From a virus, in IMG/VR virus record IMGVR_UViG_3300022707_005255, positions 1-46,312 of that record: a stretch of 46,312 bases of DNA; one strand, 5' to 3'. Below are positions 16,245 to 25,098 of this stretch, in pieces. The position numbers were made by a program, and so were the translations under genes. How positions within the stretch are numbered: the first letter of the stretch is position 1; every line of letters starts with the position of its first letter. The notes under the pieces are model-generated. The model was not told the DNA's origin, did not search any database, and saw nothing but the letters and a program-made list of their open reading frames with translations.

Positions 16245-18146
16245 ATGTCAAATGAAATGAAAATTAGAAACGGAATTAACGTCGGTGGAGATCAAAATGA
16301 TGACTCTGCTGCAGTTCAGATAGATAGCACAACTAGAGGTATGTTAATACCTCGTATGACTAGTGCACAGATTGCAGCCATTGGCACACCTGCTAACGGG
16401 TTGCAAGTATATGACATTGATCTAGACAAGCTGCAAATCTTTAATGGAACATCTTTTATTAGCGTTGGTGCTGGGGGTGGAACAGGAATTAACCACATCG
16501 AGAACTCTGATGCTGAAGGTGGAACTACAGGCTACGCTGTTTTTGATGATGGAGCTGTAACCATTCCTGTTGATGGTGCAGGCGTAGGCTCACCCACCCT
16601 TACATTCACTCAAACATCATCCGAGCCTCTTCGCGGTGATGCTTCATTTCTCATCACGCATACAGCTGCTGATGAGCAAGGTAACGGAGTGGCGAATGAT
16701 TTCACCATAGATGACGCTGATAAGAACATGGTTATGGCAATTTCTTTTGATTATGAAGTTGCTTCTGGAACTTATGTTGATGGTGATCTTATCACTTATA
16801 TCTACGATGTAACTAACGCAGCTCTCATTGAGCCCGTTAGCATTGAGATAGAAAATACCACTGTAGAGAATAATTATAGAGCAAGCTTTCAAACAACTGA
16901 TAGCACCTCTTATAGATTAATCCTCATGATGACAAAAACAACCACTGATGCATTCACTATGAAGATGGATAATGTATTTGTTGGCCCTCAAGATACGGCG
17001 ATTGCTTCTAGAACAGTTTCTGCTCGAATGAGCGGAGACCCTGTTAATGCTTCTGCAAATACCCCTATAAAGTTCCCAACCACTGACTTTGATTCACATG
17101 CTGCTTATAATAATGGTACAGGTTTATACACTTGCCCTTCTGGTGGAACTTATATGATCCATGGATATGTAGATGGACCTACTAGTAATATTGCTTTTGT
17201 TATGGCGAGGAACGGAACTAGTGAAGGTAGGATTGGACGAAGTGATCAAAATGGAAACACTGCTTTTTCAGGTATACTTGATTGTGTAGCTAACGATACT
17301 ATTGCACTAGAGTGTTTAAGTACTATTGATATTGGTGGAACTTCGATATTAAATATTCAACGACTAGGAGGCTCGGCCGACGCTCAAGAATCGAGAGTGG
17401 TTGCCATGACTACTTCTGGTGATGCTCCAAATGCTGTAACAGCAGGTGATCCTATAATCTGGCCATCAACTAAATTTGATACCCACGGGGCTTACAATAC
17501 AACTACGGGTCTTTATACTTGTCCAGTAGCTGGTTTTTATAATGTTAGTGGCGCAGTGGGAACAGCAAGCCCAGCGGCCTCCATACAAGTTACTCAAAAT
17601 GCAACTGATCAAAATTTCTCTGGTCAAACTGACTCTAATGGAGAAGGTACGTTTTCAGAAGTTCTTAAATGTATTGCTGGGGATACTATTAATTTAGAAT
17701 TTAGCCAGAATAATGTAAATGTTGGGGCCACATCTACCATGGCTATTTTTAGACTCTCAGGACCTACAGCAATCGCGGCCAGTGAAACAATTGCTGCAAA
17801 CTTCTCAGGTGATGATGGATCAATAGGAGCTGCAGCCATTCTAATTCTACCCGATACAAACTTCGACACACATGGGGCCTACAATGCAGCAACTGGTGTT
17901 TATACAGTACCAATAGGAGGCATCTATCGGGTGTATGGAGCACTCGCAAGTGTCAACTCCACAATTAACATGTATATTTATGTGGATGGTGTGTTGACTA
18001 GGTTTTTAGGAAAGACAGCTGCATCGGGAGAGGTAACACTATCGTCCTCAGTTCAAGTGACTGCAGGACAACTTATAACTGTAAGACCTGATGGAACTCT
18101 AGATGTCGCTGGAGATTCAAACATAAGCATTGAGAGGGTTAAATAA
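16245..18146 (+). CDS. Tail fibre with three C1q-like domains
   Basis: ATG 16245 is preferred over the TTG at 16236; it gives 633 aa. The product begins with the fibre-head pattern IDSTTRGMLIPRMTSAQIAAIG, then GLQVYDIDLDKLQIFNGTSF. A beta-sandwich like a carbohydrate-binding module follows (about residues 85-250). The C-terminal half holds three tandem domains of about 125 residues (near 17008, 17390 and 17780). Each has FDxHxAYNxxTGxYTxPxxGxY, the C1q/TNF-like jelly-roll signature, usually trimeric and ligand-binding. It is a strong candidate for the receptor-binding protein. Confidence 0.8.
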   Translation: MSNEMKIRNGINVGGDQNDDSAAVQIDSTTRGMLIPRMTSAQIAAIGTPANGLQVYDIDLDKLQIFNGTSFISVGAGGGTGINHIENSDAEGGTTGYAVFDDGAVTIPVDGAGVGSPTLTFTQTSSEPLRGDASFLITHTAADEQGNGVANDFTIDDADKNMVMAISFDYEVASGTYVDGDLITYIYDVTNAALIEPVSIEIENTTVENNYRASFQTTDSTSYRLILMMTKTTTDAFTMKMDNVFVGPQDTAIASRTVSARMSGDPVNASANTPIKFPTTDFDSHAAYNNGTGLYTCPSGGTYMIHGYVDGPTSNIAFVMARNGTSEGRIGRSDQNGNTAFSGILDCVANDTIALECLSTIDIGGTSILNIQRLGGSADAQESRVVAMTTSGDAPNAVTAGDPIIWPSTKFDTHGAYNTTTGLYTCPVAGFYNVSGAVGTASPAASIQVTQNATDQNFSGQTDSNGEGTFSEVLKCIAGDTINLEFSQNNVNVGATSTMAIFRLSGPTAIAASETIAANFSGDDGSIGAAAILILPDTNFDTHGAYNAATGVYTVPIGGIYRVYGALASVNSTINMYIYVDGVLTRFLGKTAASGEVTLSSSVQVTAGQLITVRPDGTLDVAGDSNISIERVK

Positions 18147-18149
18147 CTA

Positions 18150-20174
18150 ATGCCAAAGCGTACCCAAATATTCAACCAGCTGCCTTGGAGTGGCGGGCTC
18201 AACACATCAGTTGATCCTGGCGCCATTCCACCTGGTCAACTTGTGCAAGCAGATAACATTGTGTTTGACACTAGTGGTACGCGTAAAAAGAGAGAAGGCA
18301 TAGACAGCTTCGTATTACCAGCAGGTGCTGGCGATGTAATAGCCATCTCTGATTTCTGGCATGAAATAGCCAATGGGAAACAACAGCGCATCATTAATGT
18401 AAAAAATAACCTACTCACCACAGTGACAGTTAGTGTCATAAGTGATTTGGGCGTGGAATCAACACCCACAGAAATAGGCACCGTAACCTTCACTCCCATC
18501 ACATCCACTCAATGCCACATAGAAACTGTGGGCAACTTCGCCATTCTTTCTTTCAACGGTGGCACCACACCTAAGAAGATTGGCTTCGTTAATACAGCGG
18601 TGGCCGAAGTGAGCACTGTGACTTATGAAACTAAAGCAGCCTCAGATTCAGCTGACTACACGGTGGTGTACGATACTACAGGTCAACCTTGGGCTGTGGC
18701 ATTAGATCTTACTGGAGCAGATGCTGAACCAACAGGAGCAACCTGGGTGGCCATTGGCGCTGCCTTTAAAACTCAAGCAGACATTTCAGGAGACACAACT
18801 GCAGCTAATGTGGCAGCAACTGTGGAGACAGCATTCAATAGTCTTACTGGCTTCACTGCTGTCATAACAACAGATGACACCGCAGCTGATGGCACCATGA
18901 CTTTTACTAGTGTACTATCTGCATTTGCTAGAGACGCTGAAGTGTTTGATGCAATTGACGGAACACCTGATATAACAATAGTTACAAACACTCAAGGTAA
19001 AACTTTGGGTGAGTATTTCATACAAGATTTAGGGGGAAGCCCGCCTGATTTTTCAATATGCCGAGAGCATCTTGGGAGACTATGGACTAATGACAAAACG
19101 AGACCTGACTTCTTACACTATTCATCCACTGGAAATCCAGAAGAATGGAATGGGGAAGGAGACTCAGGAGGCATAAACGATTTAGGTGTGGGCGACGGAG
19201 ATCCAGATGGGATTACGGCCATTTTCCCACCATTCAAAGCTCAATTATTTGTAGCTAAACGTTACCGCATCTATCGTATCACTGGCTTCACCCCCCTAGA
19301 CTTTCAAGTGAAGGTTATTTCCACAAACCTTGGCTGCATTTCACATAGATCAGCAGTGGGAGTGGAACAGGACGATGTGGTTTTTGCTAGTGAGCGGGGC
19401 ATTCACTCTGTAATAGCCACAGCTGACTTTGGTGATTTAGAAAGTGCCTATCTTAGTGCAGACATACAGCCAACATATCAAGATGACCTTAATAAGGATA
19501 GGCGCGATTTTATACAAGGGGCTTACATTCCCATCATTAACTCTATAGCTTTCTCTGTTACTAGAGTTGGTGAATCCAAAAATAGAGACCTCTATTTACT
19601 TAACATTCCCACTAAGCAGTGGTATAGGTGGCCAGATATAAGTTGTGAAGCCATCGCCACAGTGAAATTGAGGGGTAGGCAAACCATGCTTGTGGGAGAA
19701 GACAACGGTGTATTTGGATTGGGTAGATTATTAGAGACTCAAAAAGAAAATACTTTTAGAGACTTCAATAGCTCAGCCATAAATCTGGTTATTAAATCGG
19801 GATTAATCTTTCCTGATAACTCTGTGTACACTATAAAAGGATTTAAAAAACTTGGGCTAGTCTTTAGAAATAAAGGTAAGACTGAATTAGATACAACATT
19901 CACTGTGGATGATTTCACTGAGCAGCAGCTGCTGTTCACTATTGAAGGTGGCAGTGATTTATTAGGCTCCACTTTTATTTTAGGAGCTAGTAAGCTCGCG
20001 GGCCTAACTGTGTTGGCTCCATTAACACTACCGATAGATGGTTACGGGCGAGGGTTTCAACTCACCATTGAGAACATGCAGATTGATGAGCCCACTGAAA
20101 TATATGGATTTTTTGTAGAACTCGATCAAAGAGGAGACTCACAAGAGTCTTCTTCGAATAGGGAGGCGTCTTAA
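18150..20174 (+). CDS. Tail protein with beta-propeller-like repeats (nozzle-like)
   Basis: A 674-aa protein. The start NQLPWSGGLNTSVDPGAIPPGQLVQADNI matches a widespread podovirus tail pattern (GLN-x-V-x-P-x-x-IPPG, then RKKREG), known from tail tube or nozzle proteins of the T7 gp12/stabilisation type. An inserted Thr/Ala/Asp-rich domain is seen at about residues 165-285. The rest contains blade-like segments (LGRLWTNDKTRPDFLHYSST, GITAIFPPFKAQLFVAKRYR). It would form the hexameric tip below the adaptor through which DNA leaves. Confidence is fair for a tail beta-propeller and lower for the exact homologue. Confidence 0.7.
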   Translation: MPKRTQIFNQLPWSGGLNTSVDPGAIPPGQLVQADNIVFDTSGTRKKREGIDSFVLPAGAGDVIAISDFWHEIANGKQQRIINVKNNLLTTVTVSVISDLGVESTPTEIGTVTFTPITSTQCHIETVGNFAILSFNGGTTPKKIGFVNTAVAEVSTVTYETKAASDSADYTVVYDTTGQPWAVALDLTGADAEPTGATWVAIGAAFKTQADISGDTTAANVAATVETAFNSLTGFTAVITTDDTAADGTMTFTSVLSAFARDAEVFDAIDGTPDITIVTNTQGKTLGEYFIQDLGGSPPDFSICREHLGRLWTNDKTRPDFLHYSSTGNPEEWNGEGDSGGINDLGVGDGDPDGITAIFPPFKAQLFVAKRYRIYRITGFTPLDFQVKVISTNLGCISHRSAVGVEQDDVVFASERGIHSVIATADFGDLESAYLSADIQPTYQDDLNKDRRDFIQGAYIPIINSIAFSVTRVGESKNRDLYLLNIPTKQWYRWPDISCEAIATVKLRGRQTMLVGEDNGVFGLGRLLETQKENTFRDFNSSAINLVIKSGLIFPDNSVYTIKGFKKLGLVFRNKGKTELDTTFTVDDFTEQQLLFTIEGGSDLLGSTFILGASKLAGLTVLAPLTLPIDGYGRGFQLTIENMQIDEPTEIYGFFVELDQRGDSQESSSNREAS

Positions 20175-20175
20175 T

Positions 20176-20598
20176 ATGGCAATGCCTGACATTACCGCTA
20201 ATAAAAATTATGCAGATAATACAATTCTGTTAGAGCAGGACTTAGATGATCTCTTCATTGATCAGATTGAGACACTATACATCAATCAAACCACTGTCAC
20301 TTTAGCAGATAATACAGCTAGTCCCACTTCTATTTTTGCAGTGAGTGCTTCTAGTAACACTGCAATTAGAGTTCATTATTCAATAACAAGAAGTGCTGCC
20401 AACATAGAATCAGGAAGCATGTACATTGTAAATGATGGTACAAATGCCAGTGTCACTACATCGGGTGCTGTTATAGGAACTATGGGTATTACATTCACCG
20501 CTGATATAGATAGCGGTAACGTGCGATTATTATATACCAGCACTTCCACTGGACAAGCAGCCACTTTTAAATATCAAAAGATTGCATGGCAAGCCTAA
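20176..20598 (+). CDS. Stand-alone copy of the shared tail beta module (140 aa)
   Basis: After a 35-residue helical start (LLEQDLDDLFIDQIETLYIN) the protein is one beta domain that closely matches the C-termini of the adaptor (13482) and repeat fibre (14768). Matching elements are YSITRSAANIESGSMYIVND, TMGITFTADI, VRLLYTSTSTGQAATFKY. It is probably a separate subunit that joins the same tail site, or a free receptor-contact module. The start ATG is two bases from the previous stop. Confidence 0.6.
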   Translation: MAMPDITANKNYADNTILLEQDLDDLFIDQIETLYINQTTVTLADNTASPTSIFAVSASSNTAIRVHYSITRSAANIESGSMYIVNDGTNASVTTSGAVIGTMGITFTADIDSGNVRLLYTSTSTGQAATFKYQKIAWQA

Positions 20599-20600
20599 TA

Positions 20601-20609
20601 TGATATACT
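20601..20609 (+). promoter_or_regulatory. Extended -10 promoter candidate TGATATACT
   Basis: TGA plus TATACT lies just after the stop of the preceding gene and before an AAGGAG-led start at 20639. A TTGCAT with 16-nt spacing (20582-20587) could be a weak -35. It resembles the element upstream of the portal. If active, it would give extra transcript for the ejection-protein genes. Confidence 0.35.
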
Positions 20610-20638
20610 TAGACAAGTCTTTCAGAAGGAGACCTTAA

Positions 20639-21628
20639 ATGGCCACAGAAGAAACCACCACCTCCGTCGATATCTCCCAAGGATCTCTAAGTGAGTTCTT
20701 ACAGGGAGCCATATTCACTGGAGCCAATAGAGATAAACTAAAAGAATTATCTGAAACACGTCAGAAAGCTAATGACAAGTTTCTTGATAGAGAAACAGCA
20801 AAAAGAAAAGCTCAAATAGGTGAGCAGCTACTCCGGCGATCGCGAGGAGCTGGACTAGACGAACCAGACATCCAGCCTCTATCCCAAGTAGAACGAGATA
20901 TCTTTAATGCTTCTCATGGTCCTGTGGGTGAAGAGCAGGAGCTCTTAGGACTACAGGCTAAATCAAAAGAAAGTGGGGGCCTAATTCAAAGAGCCCTAAC
21001 TGACTTAGAAGCTTTCACAACAGCTGGCCCTGGAGCTGAAGATGTGGCAAGAGGAACAGAAGCACAACGTGGACTGGCCGCCATACTAGGCGACTTGGCT
21101 GAGACAGGATTTCGCCCCACTGAACAAGACATATCATTTGGTAGCGAAGTGTCGGGCACTTTATTTGCAGAACAACGACTAAGACTGGACCAATCATTCA
21201 CACGTCAAGGACAAGAAACCAGTCAGCTGGCCGCCAGACTTGGGCGAGCCACTGATGATCCCATATTACAATCTAAATTGAGAACAGGTTTCCTTCAAGA
21301 ACAAGCCGCACTACAAGCGCGTCAAGGCGCTTTAGGTCAGCAGCTTGCTCTTCTTCAACCAGAACAAAGACTACAACTAAAGCAAAATGAAGCAAGCGTG
21401 CTATCAGGTTTAAGCCAGCAAGCATTTGCTAATAAGCAATCTCTAATTGGAATTAGTGCAGGTGTGCTGGGCCAACAACAAGGATTTGAATTGGCCACAG
21501 CTACACAAAACCAAGTGGTGAAACAAAGTTTAGGTGGGGTTGGAATATTTGGAGCCATTGCTGGAGGCATTGGAGCCCTTGCTGGTGGTGTTGGATCTGT
21601 TGCAACTGGCTTTGGAGGAGGCAAGTAA
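20639..21628 (+). CDS. Ejection / internal virion protein candidate (329 aa)
   Basis: It is rich in Ala, Gln, Leu and Arg, mostly helical, with a glycine/alanine-rich membrane-like end (GIFGAIAGGIGALAGGVG). This plan is typical of small internal virion proteins of podoviruses, which leave the head and form a channel through the envelope. AAGGAG precedes ATG 20639. The following two genes overlap by one base each, so the three are produced together as a likely ejection set. Confidence 0.6.
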   Translation: MATEETTTSVDISQGSLSEFLQGAIFTGANRDKLKELSETRQKANDKFLDRETAKRKAQIGEQLLRRSRGAGLDEPDIQPLSQVERDIFNASHGPVGEEQELLGLQAKSKESGGLIQRALTDLEAFTTAGPGAEDVARGTEAQRGLAAILGDLAETGFRPTEQDISFGSEVSGTLFAEQRLRLDQSFTRQGQETSQLAARLGRATDDPILQSKLRTGFLQEQAALQARQGALGQQLALLQPEQRLQLKQNEASVLSGLSQQAFANKQSLIGISAGVLGQQQGFELATATQNQVVKQSLGGVGIFGAIAGGIGALAGGVGSVATGFGGGK

Positions 21629-22731
21629 TGGGAGTAAGTAACGCAGACGTAGATGCTCTCTTCAAAGGGCTTAAACTCTTTAATGAAGGTGTTCAAAGTT
21701 TAGCCATTGCTAGATCTCTCCATAGAGCTAGTGGGCAAATTGAAGATATTAGAAAAGTTGTAGATGAAGATCAAGATGTTAGGGCAGGTAAAATTAGAGA
21801 GGTGAATGAAGACCTAGCTAGAAGGCTGGTTGCTCTTAATGTTTCTGGAGGTCAAATTAAAGCTGCCATGTTTGGCGGTGGAGTTGAACCTCCTAAGCGT
21901 CTTCCCACCACTCCTTTTCAAGCATCTCTTGTAGGTAAATCTCCTGAAGAAATACAGGCAGCTGGAACTGCTGGAGTTACTGCTCAAACTGAAGCTAAAC
22001 AAATTAAGGCCGATGAAGCTAAAGATAAACTAGTTCAGTCTGATCTTCAAAGATTGGTTAAGTTGGCTTCTGTTCCTTCTTCTAGAAGACGGTCAGGTAG
22101 AGTGCAGGTGAACATTGATGTTGCTGACGCCCTACTCACTCTCTTCACTGGTAAAGTTCCAGAAGGAGAGAACTTAGCTCGAATGACTGTGGAGGAACGA
22201 GAAAAAGTTTTCAATAAACTTAGTGCATTTGAAGTTGAAGAAACAGCAGTGGTATTAAGTAGATTACTTACACAAGCAGCTCCAACTCAAGGTGGAATTG
22301 AAAACTTAACCGCAGATTCTATAATTATTAAAGCCAATAGAAGGCTTGGAGAAATTAGGAACAGACCTGAGGGAGCTCAGGCAGGTAAATTTATTGAATC
22401 TTTCTATCAAACTGTAGTTAGAGAAAGAGGTCTAAATGTAGCCAAGCAGAAACAAATATTTGGAACATTTAGAGCAGCATTTGGTAGAGCTGCAGCAGCT
22501 CAGCCTGAAGCAGTTAATACAATTCTAACACCAGATAGAATAGAATTTGATTTAGATAAGATTCTTAAGGGAGGCGAGGGCACTCGATTTATTCCAGCTC
22601 CACAGCTAGAAGCTCCTCCACTTTTTGCCCCACAACCAGGGGTTCCAGGTTCACAACAAGGTCCTAGGGATCTACCTTCAACTAGACCTAGAAAACGTAA
22701 CTTTAGACAATTCAGAAAGAAGGGTGATTAG
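21628..22731 (+). CDS. Ejection-set protein, helical (367 aa)
   Basis: It starts inside the previous stop (TAATG). The first third is a helix-rich, possibly coiled-coil region (RSLHRASGQIEDIRKVVDED). The middle is globular helical, with RVQVNIDVADALLTLF, and the end is Pro-rich and basic. No enzymatic motif is seen. Placement between two proteins with ejection features suggests a partner of the same complex. The family is not recognised. Confidence 0.6.
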   Translation: MGVSNADVDALFKGLKLFNEGVQSLAIARSLHRASGQIEDIRKVVDEDQDVRAGKIREVNEDLARRLVALNVSGGQIKAAMFGGGVEPPKRLPTTPFQASLVGKSPEEIQAAGTAGVTAQTEAKQIKADEAKDKLVQSDLQRLVKLASVPSSRRRSGRVQVNIDVADALLTLFTGKVPEGENLARMTVEEREKVFNKLSAFEVEETAVVLSRLLTQAAPTQGGIENLTADSIIIKANRRLGEIRNRPEGAQAGKFIESFYQTVVRERGLNVAKQKQIFGTFRAAFGRAAAAQPEAVNTILTPDRIEFDLDKILKGGEGTRFIPAPQLEAPPLFAPQPGVPGSQQGPRDLPSTRPRKRNFRQFRKKGD

Positions 22732-24824
22732 TGGCTGAAGAAACAGAAGAGAAGCAAAAAGTTCAACCCACACCTGCTGGCATGGTTGGCTTCTATGATA
22801 TGGGAGCAGATCTAAAGGAGCAGGGACTTGAACTAGTTGACGTCACTCCAGAAGGTGATCCAATTGTAGTTGATCCTTCTAATGACTTTGTAAAGTTTAC
22901 AATATCTAGTTCTGAAATTCTTAATGCTGCTCAAGAAAAAGGTATATATCAGCCAGGAGATGAAGTAGACTATAACACTCCTGATAATCCTGTCAACTAT
23001 TCGCCCATGGGCCCCATTGAGAGAGCTTGGTTTGGCCATGCAGGTAAGAGAAGTGTCAAAGCTCAAGAAGAATATCTTCAAAAAGAGTTTGGAAAAAATA
23101 ATGTTAAGCGAAGAAGGGATAAAGAGGGAGACCTATCCTTTTCAGTGAGAAAAGGAGACAAGGGTAAGGTTTGGTACAATGCTGATCCTGAGCACTCTTG
23201 GAAAAAAACTCTAACTGGCGGAGCTTTTGATGAAGCTAGCGGAGAAGTCTTTCAATATATAGGAGCACATGGTTCAAAAACTGTAGGTGCTCTAGCCGTA
23301 GTTGCTGCTGTAGGTAGTGGTGTAGGCATCATTCCTGCTGCCATTGCTAGTGGAGTGGGAGCTGTGACGGGCGAGAGTACAGAATTAGGGGCTGAGCTTC
23401 TACTTGGAAATGACATCTCTCCAGAAGAAATGCATCAACGACTAACTGGTGCTGCCATCTTTGGAGCCACACAAGAGTTCGGCGGACGAGCTGCTTCTAA
23501 GGTGATTGGTAAGACTATAGAATTTACCGCAAAAACTTTAAGCGTTTTAAAAAATTCAAATAGTGTTGTTGCTAGAAAAATGTTTAAGATGTTAAGTAGG
23601 CAAGACGATGCACTAGTATTGGCTCGTATAGATGATATTCCTAAAACAGCTCGCTTTGATCAAATAGCTAGAGAAGATGCCTTTAGAGGATTTAGACAAG
23701 ATAGACTTCTAAATGCCAATCAAGATGCAGTGAAGCAATTGGTTGATGATGCCAGTGACGCCATGGTTAATGTGCAGAAACAATATGGAGAGTTGGCTGA
23801 GAAATTTAGAAAAGGAACAAAGGGAAAATTTGAATCAGCTCCTTCTGATTTTGTTAAAAGACTTAATGAAAAAGGAATGATGACTGAAAAATTTGAATTA
23901 AATCCTGCTAAGCCTGGTGAACCTGGTATACGTTTAAAAGGTGCTGATAAAGAAGCCATGAATGAAGCTTTAGTTTCTATGCGTAATATAAGAGCACGAG
24001 GAAATAAGATAACTTATGACGAATTGATTAGAGAACAATCTAATGTTAATAGCCTTTTATATAAAAGAACTGGTAAAAGTGAATTATCAGATAGTGTGTG
24101 GTCAGACATTCAACTTCTATCTAAAGATATTCAAGATGTTTTAAATAAAGGTATAGCAGCAGCTAACGATCCTGCTCTCATAGTGGAGAAGCAAGCCTTA
24201 GATAAACTATATGAGCCTTCTAAAAAATTATTAAATGAATTTAGAAAGGCATCTAACAAAGAAGCCAAGTATGATCTATTCCTTAATAGAATAAAGAAAG
24301 CAGATGGAAGCTTTAACAGTGAGGCAGCCACTTCATTATCCAACCTCCTAAAAGTTAAAGATCCCACGGGCGACATTCTTAGAAGAGAATCGGCTCGACA
24401 AGCTGTGCCTCTATTTGGAAGCAGAGGCACAATTCCCACATCTCCTAGAGCTGCCACCGCTATTGTAAAAGCTGGAGCTGGACTCAAAAAAGCTGCTAGA
24501 GAATCTATAAGCCTAGGACCTGTAGGGGTTGGCATTAAAAGAAAGATTGGCGATGCACCCATTGTGAAACAAGGCGCTGAAGGTGTGCGAAAACTTGATG
24601 AAGCTCTAACTGCAAAGGTGATACCCTTCATGCATAAAACTGTGCAGCAGCTGAATAAAATGGATCCTGGATTTAAGAAAGCTTTACTAGGTGGATCTCA
24701 AGGAGCAGAAGTTTTAAACGCTATACAACTTAATTCTATAGACGCAGCTCTATTAGAAGAATCAACCACTCGACAATTAGTTGAGGAGGGCACTGCAGTA
24801 GGAAATGAACCAAATGGCCAATGA
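22731..24824 (+). CDS. Large ejection / internal virion protein candidate, GTG start (697 aa)
   Basis: GTG 22731 shares one base with the previous TAG. An acidic N-terminus is followed by a domain with SPMGPIERAWFGHAGKRSVK, then a hydrophobic Ala/Gly/Val region (AVVAAVGSGVGIIPAAIASG, about residues 188-215) able to span a membrane. The rest is a long charged helical rod (VNVQKQYGELAEKFRKGTK and beyond). Membrane patch plus rod is the usual plan of the large DNA-ejection proteins (P22 gp16 or T7 gp15-like). No lytic transglycosylase motif is visible. Confidence 0.6.
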   Translation: MAEETEEKQKVQPTPAGMVGFYDMGADLKEQGLELVDVTPEGDPIVVDPSNDFVKFTISSSEILNAAQEKGIYQPGDEVDYNTPDNPVNYSPMGPIERAWFGHAGKRSVKAQEEYLQKEFGKNNVKRRRDKEGDLSFSVRKGDKGKVWYNADPEHSWKKTLTGGAFDEASGEVFQYIGAHGSKTVGALAVVAAVGSGVGIIPAAIASGVGAVTGESTELGAELLLGNDISPEEMHQRLTGAAIFGATQEFGGRAASKVIGKTIEFTAKTLSVLKNSNSVVARKMFKMLSRQDDALVLARIDDIPKTARFDQIAREDAFRGFRQDRLLNANQDAVKQLVDDASDAMVNVQKQYGELAEKFRKGTKGKFESAPSDFVKRLNEKGMMTEKFELNPAKPGEPGIRLKGADKEAMNEALVSMRNIRARGNKITYDELIREQSNVNSLLYKRTGKSELSDSVWSDIQLLSKDIQDVLNKGIAAANDPALIVEKQALDKLYEPSKKLLNEFRKASNKEAKYDLFLNRIKKADGSFNSEAATSLSNLLKVKDPTGDILRRESARQAVPLFGSRGTIPTSPRAATAIVKAGAGLKKAARESISLGPVGVGIKRKIGDAPIVKQGAEGVRKLDEALTAKVIPFMHKTVQQLNKMDPGFKKALLGGSQGAEVLNAIQLNSIDAALLEESTTRQLVEEGTAVGNEPNGQ

Positions 24825-25098
24825 CATATACACTGAAAAACTAGATAAGATTCAAGACACTCAAACCACTATGCAAGTGCAGCTGGGCGAATATAATGTC
24901 ATACTCAAAGATCATATGAAACGCACTGAGATGAGCGAGCACCGAATAGAGAACATTGAAAAAACAAGCCACAGCACCATGATGTCCATGCACACTAAGA
25001 TTGATAAGAAAGCAGATAGAAGTTATATTACATGGGCTCTAGGTGTATCCACCACTCTAGTTGCTTTAGCAGTGGCCCTATCTAAAATGATTGGTTAA
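24814..25098 (+). CDS. Small coiled-coil protein with C-terminal membrane helix, XhlA-like (94 aa)
   Basis: The start at 24814 has AGGA about 9 nt upstream; an alternative ATG lies at 24805. The first 60 residues form a charged helix (EHRIENIEKTSHSTMMSMHT), and residues about 73-91 are a transmembrane segment (ITWALGVSTTLVALAVALS). This layout recalls haemolysin XhlA-type or holin-associated proteins. It is the last gene of the rightward block, and its stop shares TTAA with the stop of the opposite gene. Confidence 0.6.
   Translation: MANDIYTEKLDKIQDTQTTMQVQLGEYNVILKDHMKRTEMSEHRIENIEKTSHSTMMSMHTKIDKKADRSYITWALGVSTTLVALAVALSKMIG

Noticed and set aside
15130-18146. Diversity-generating retroelement acting on the fibres
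   Set aside because: No reverse transcriptase gene and no template repeat were found; the repeats are in-frame structural units.
24814-25098. Tape measure or tail-tube genes in the late block
   Set aside because: No long tape-measure-like protein, tube or sheath pattern was found; the long helical proteins at 20.6-24.8 kb have membrane patches and order expected of ejection proteins.
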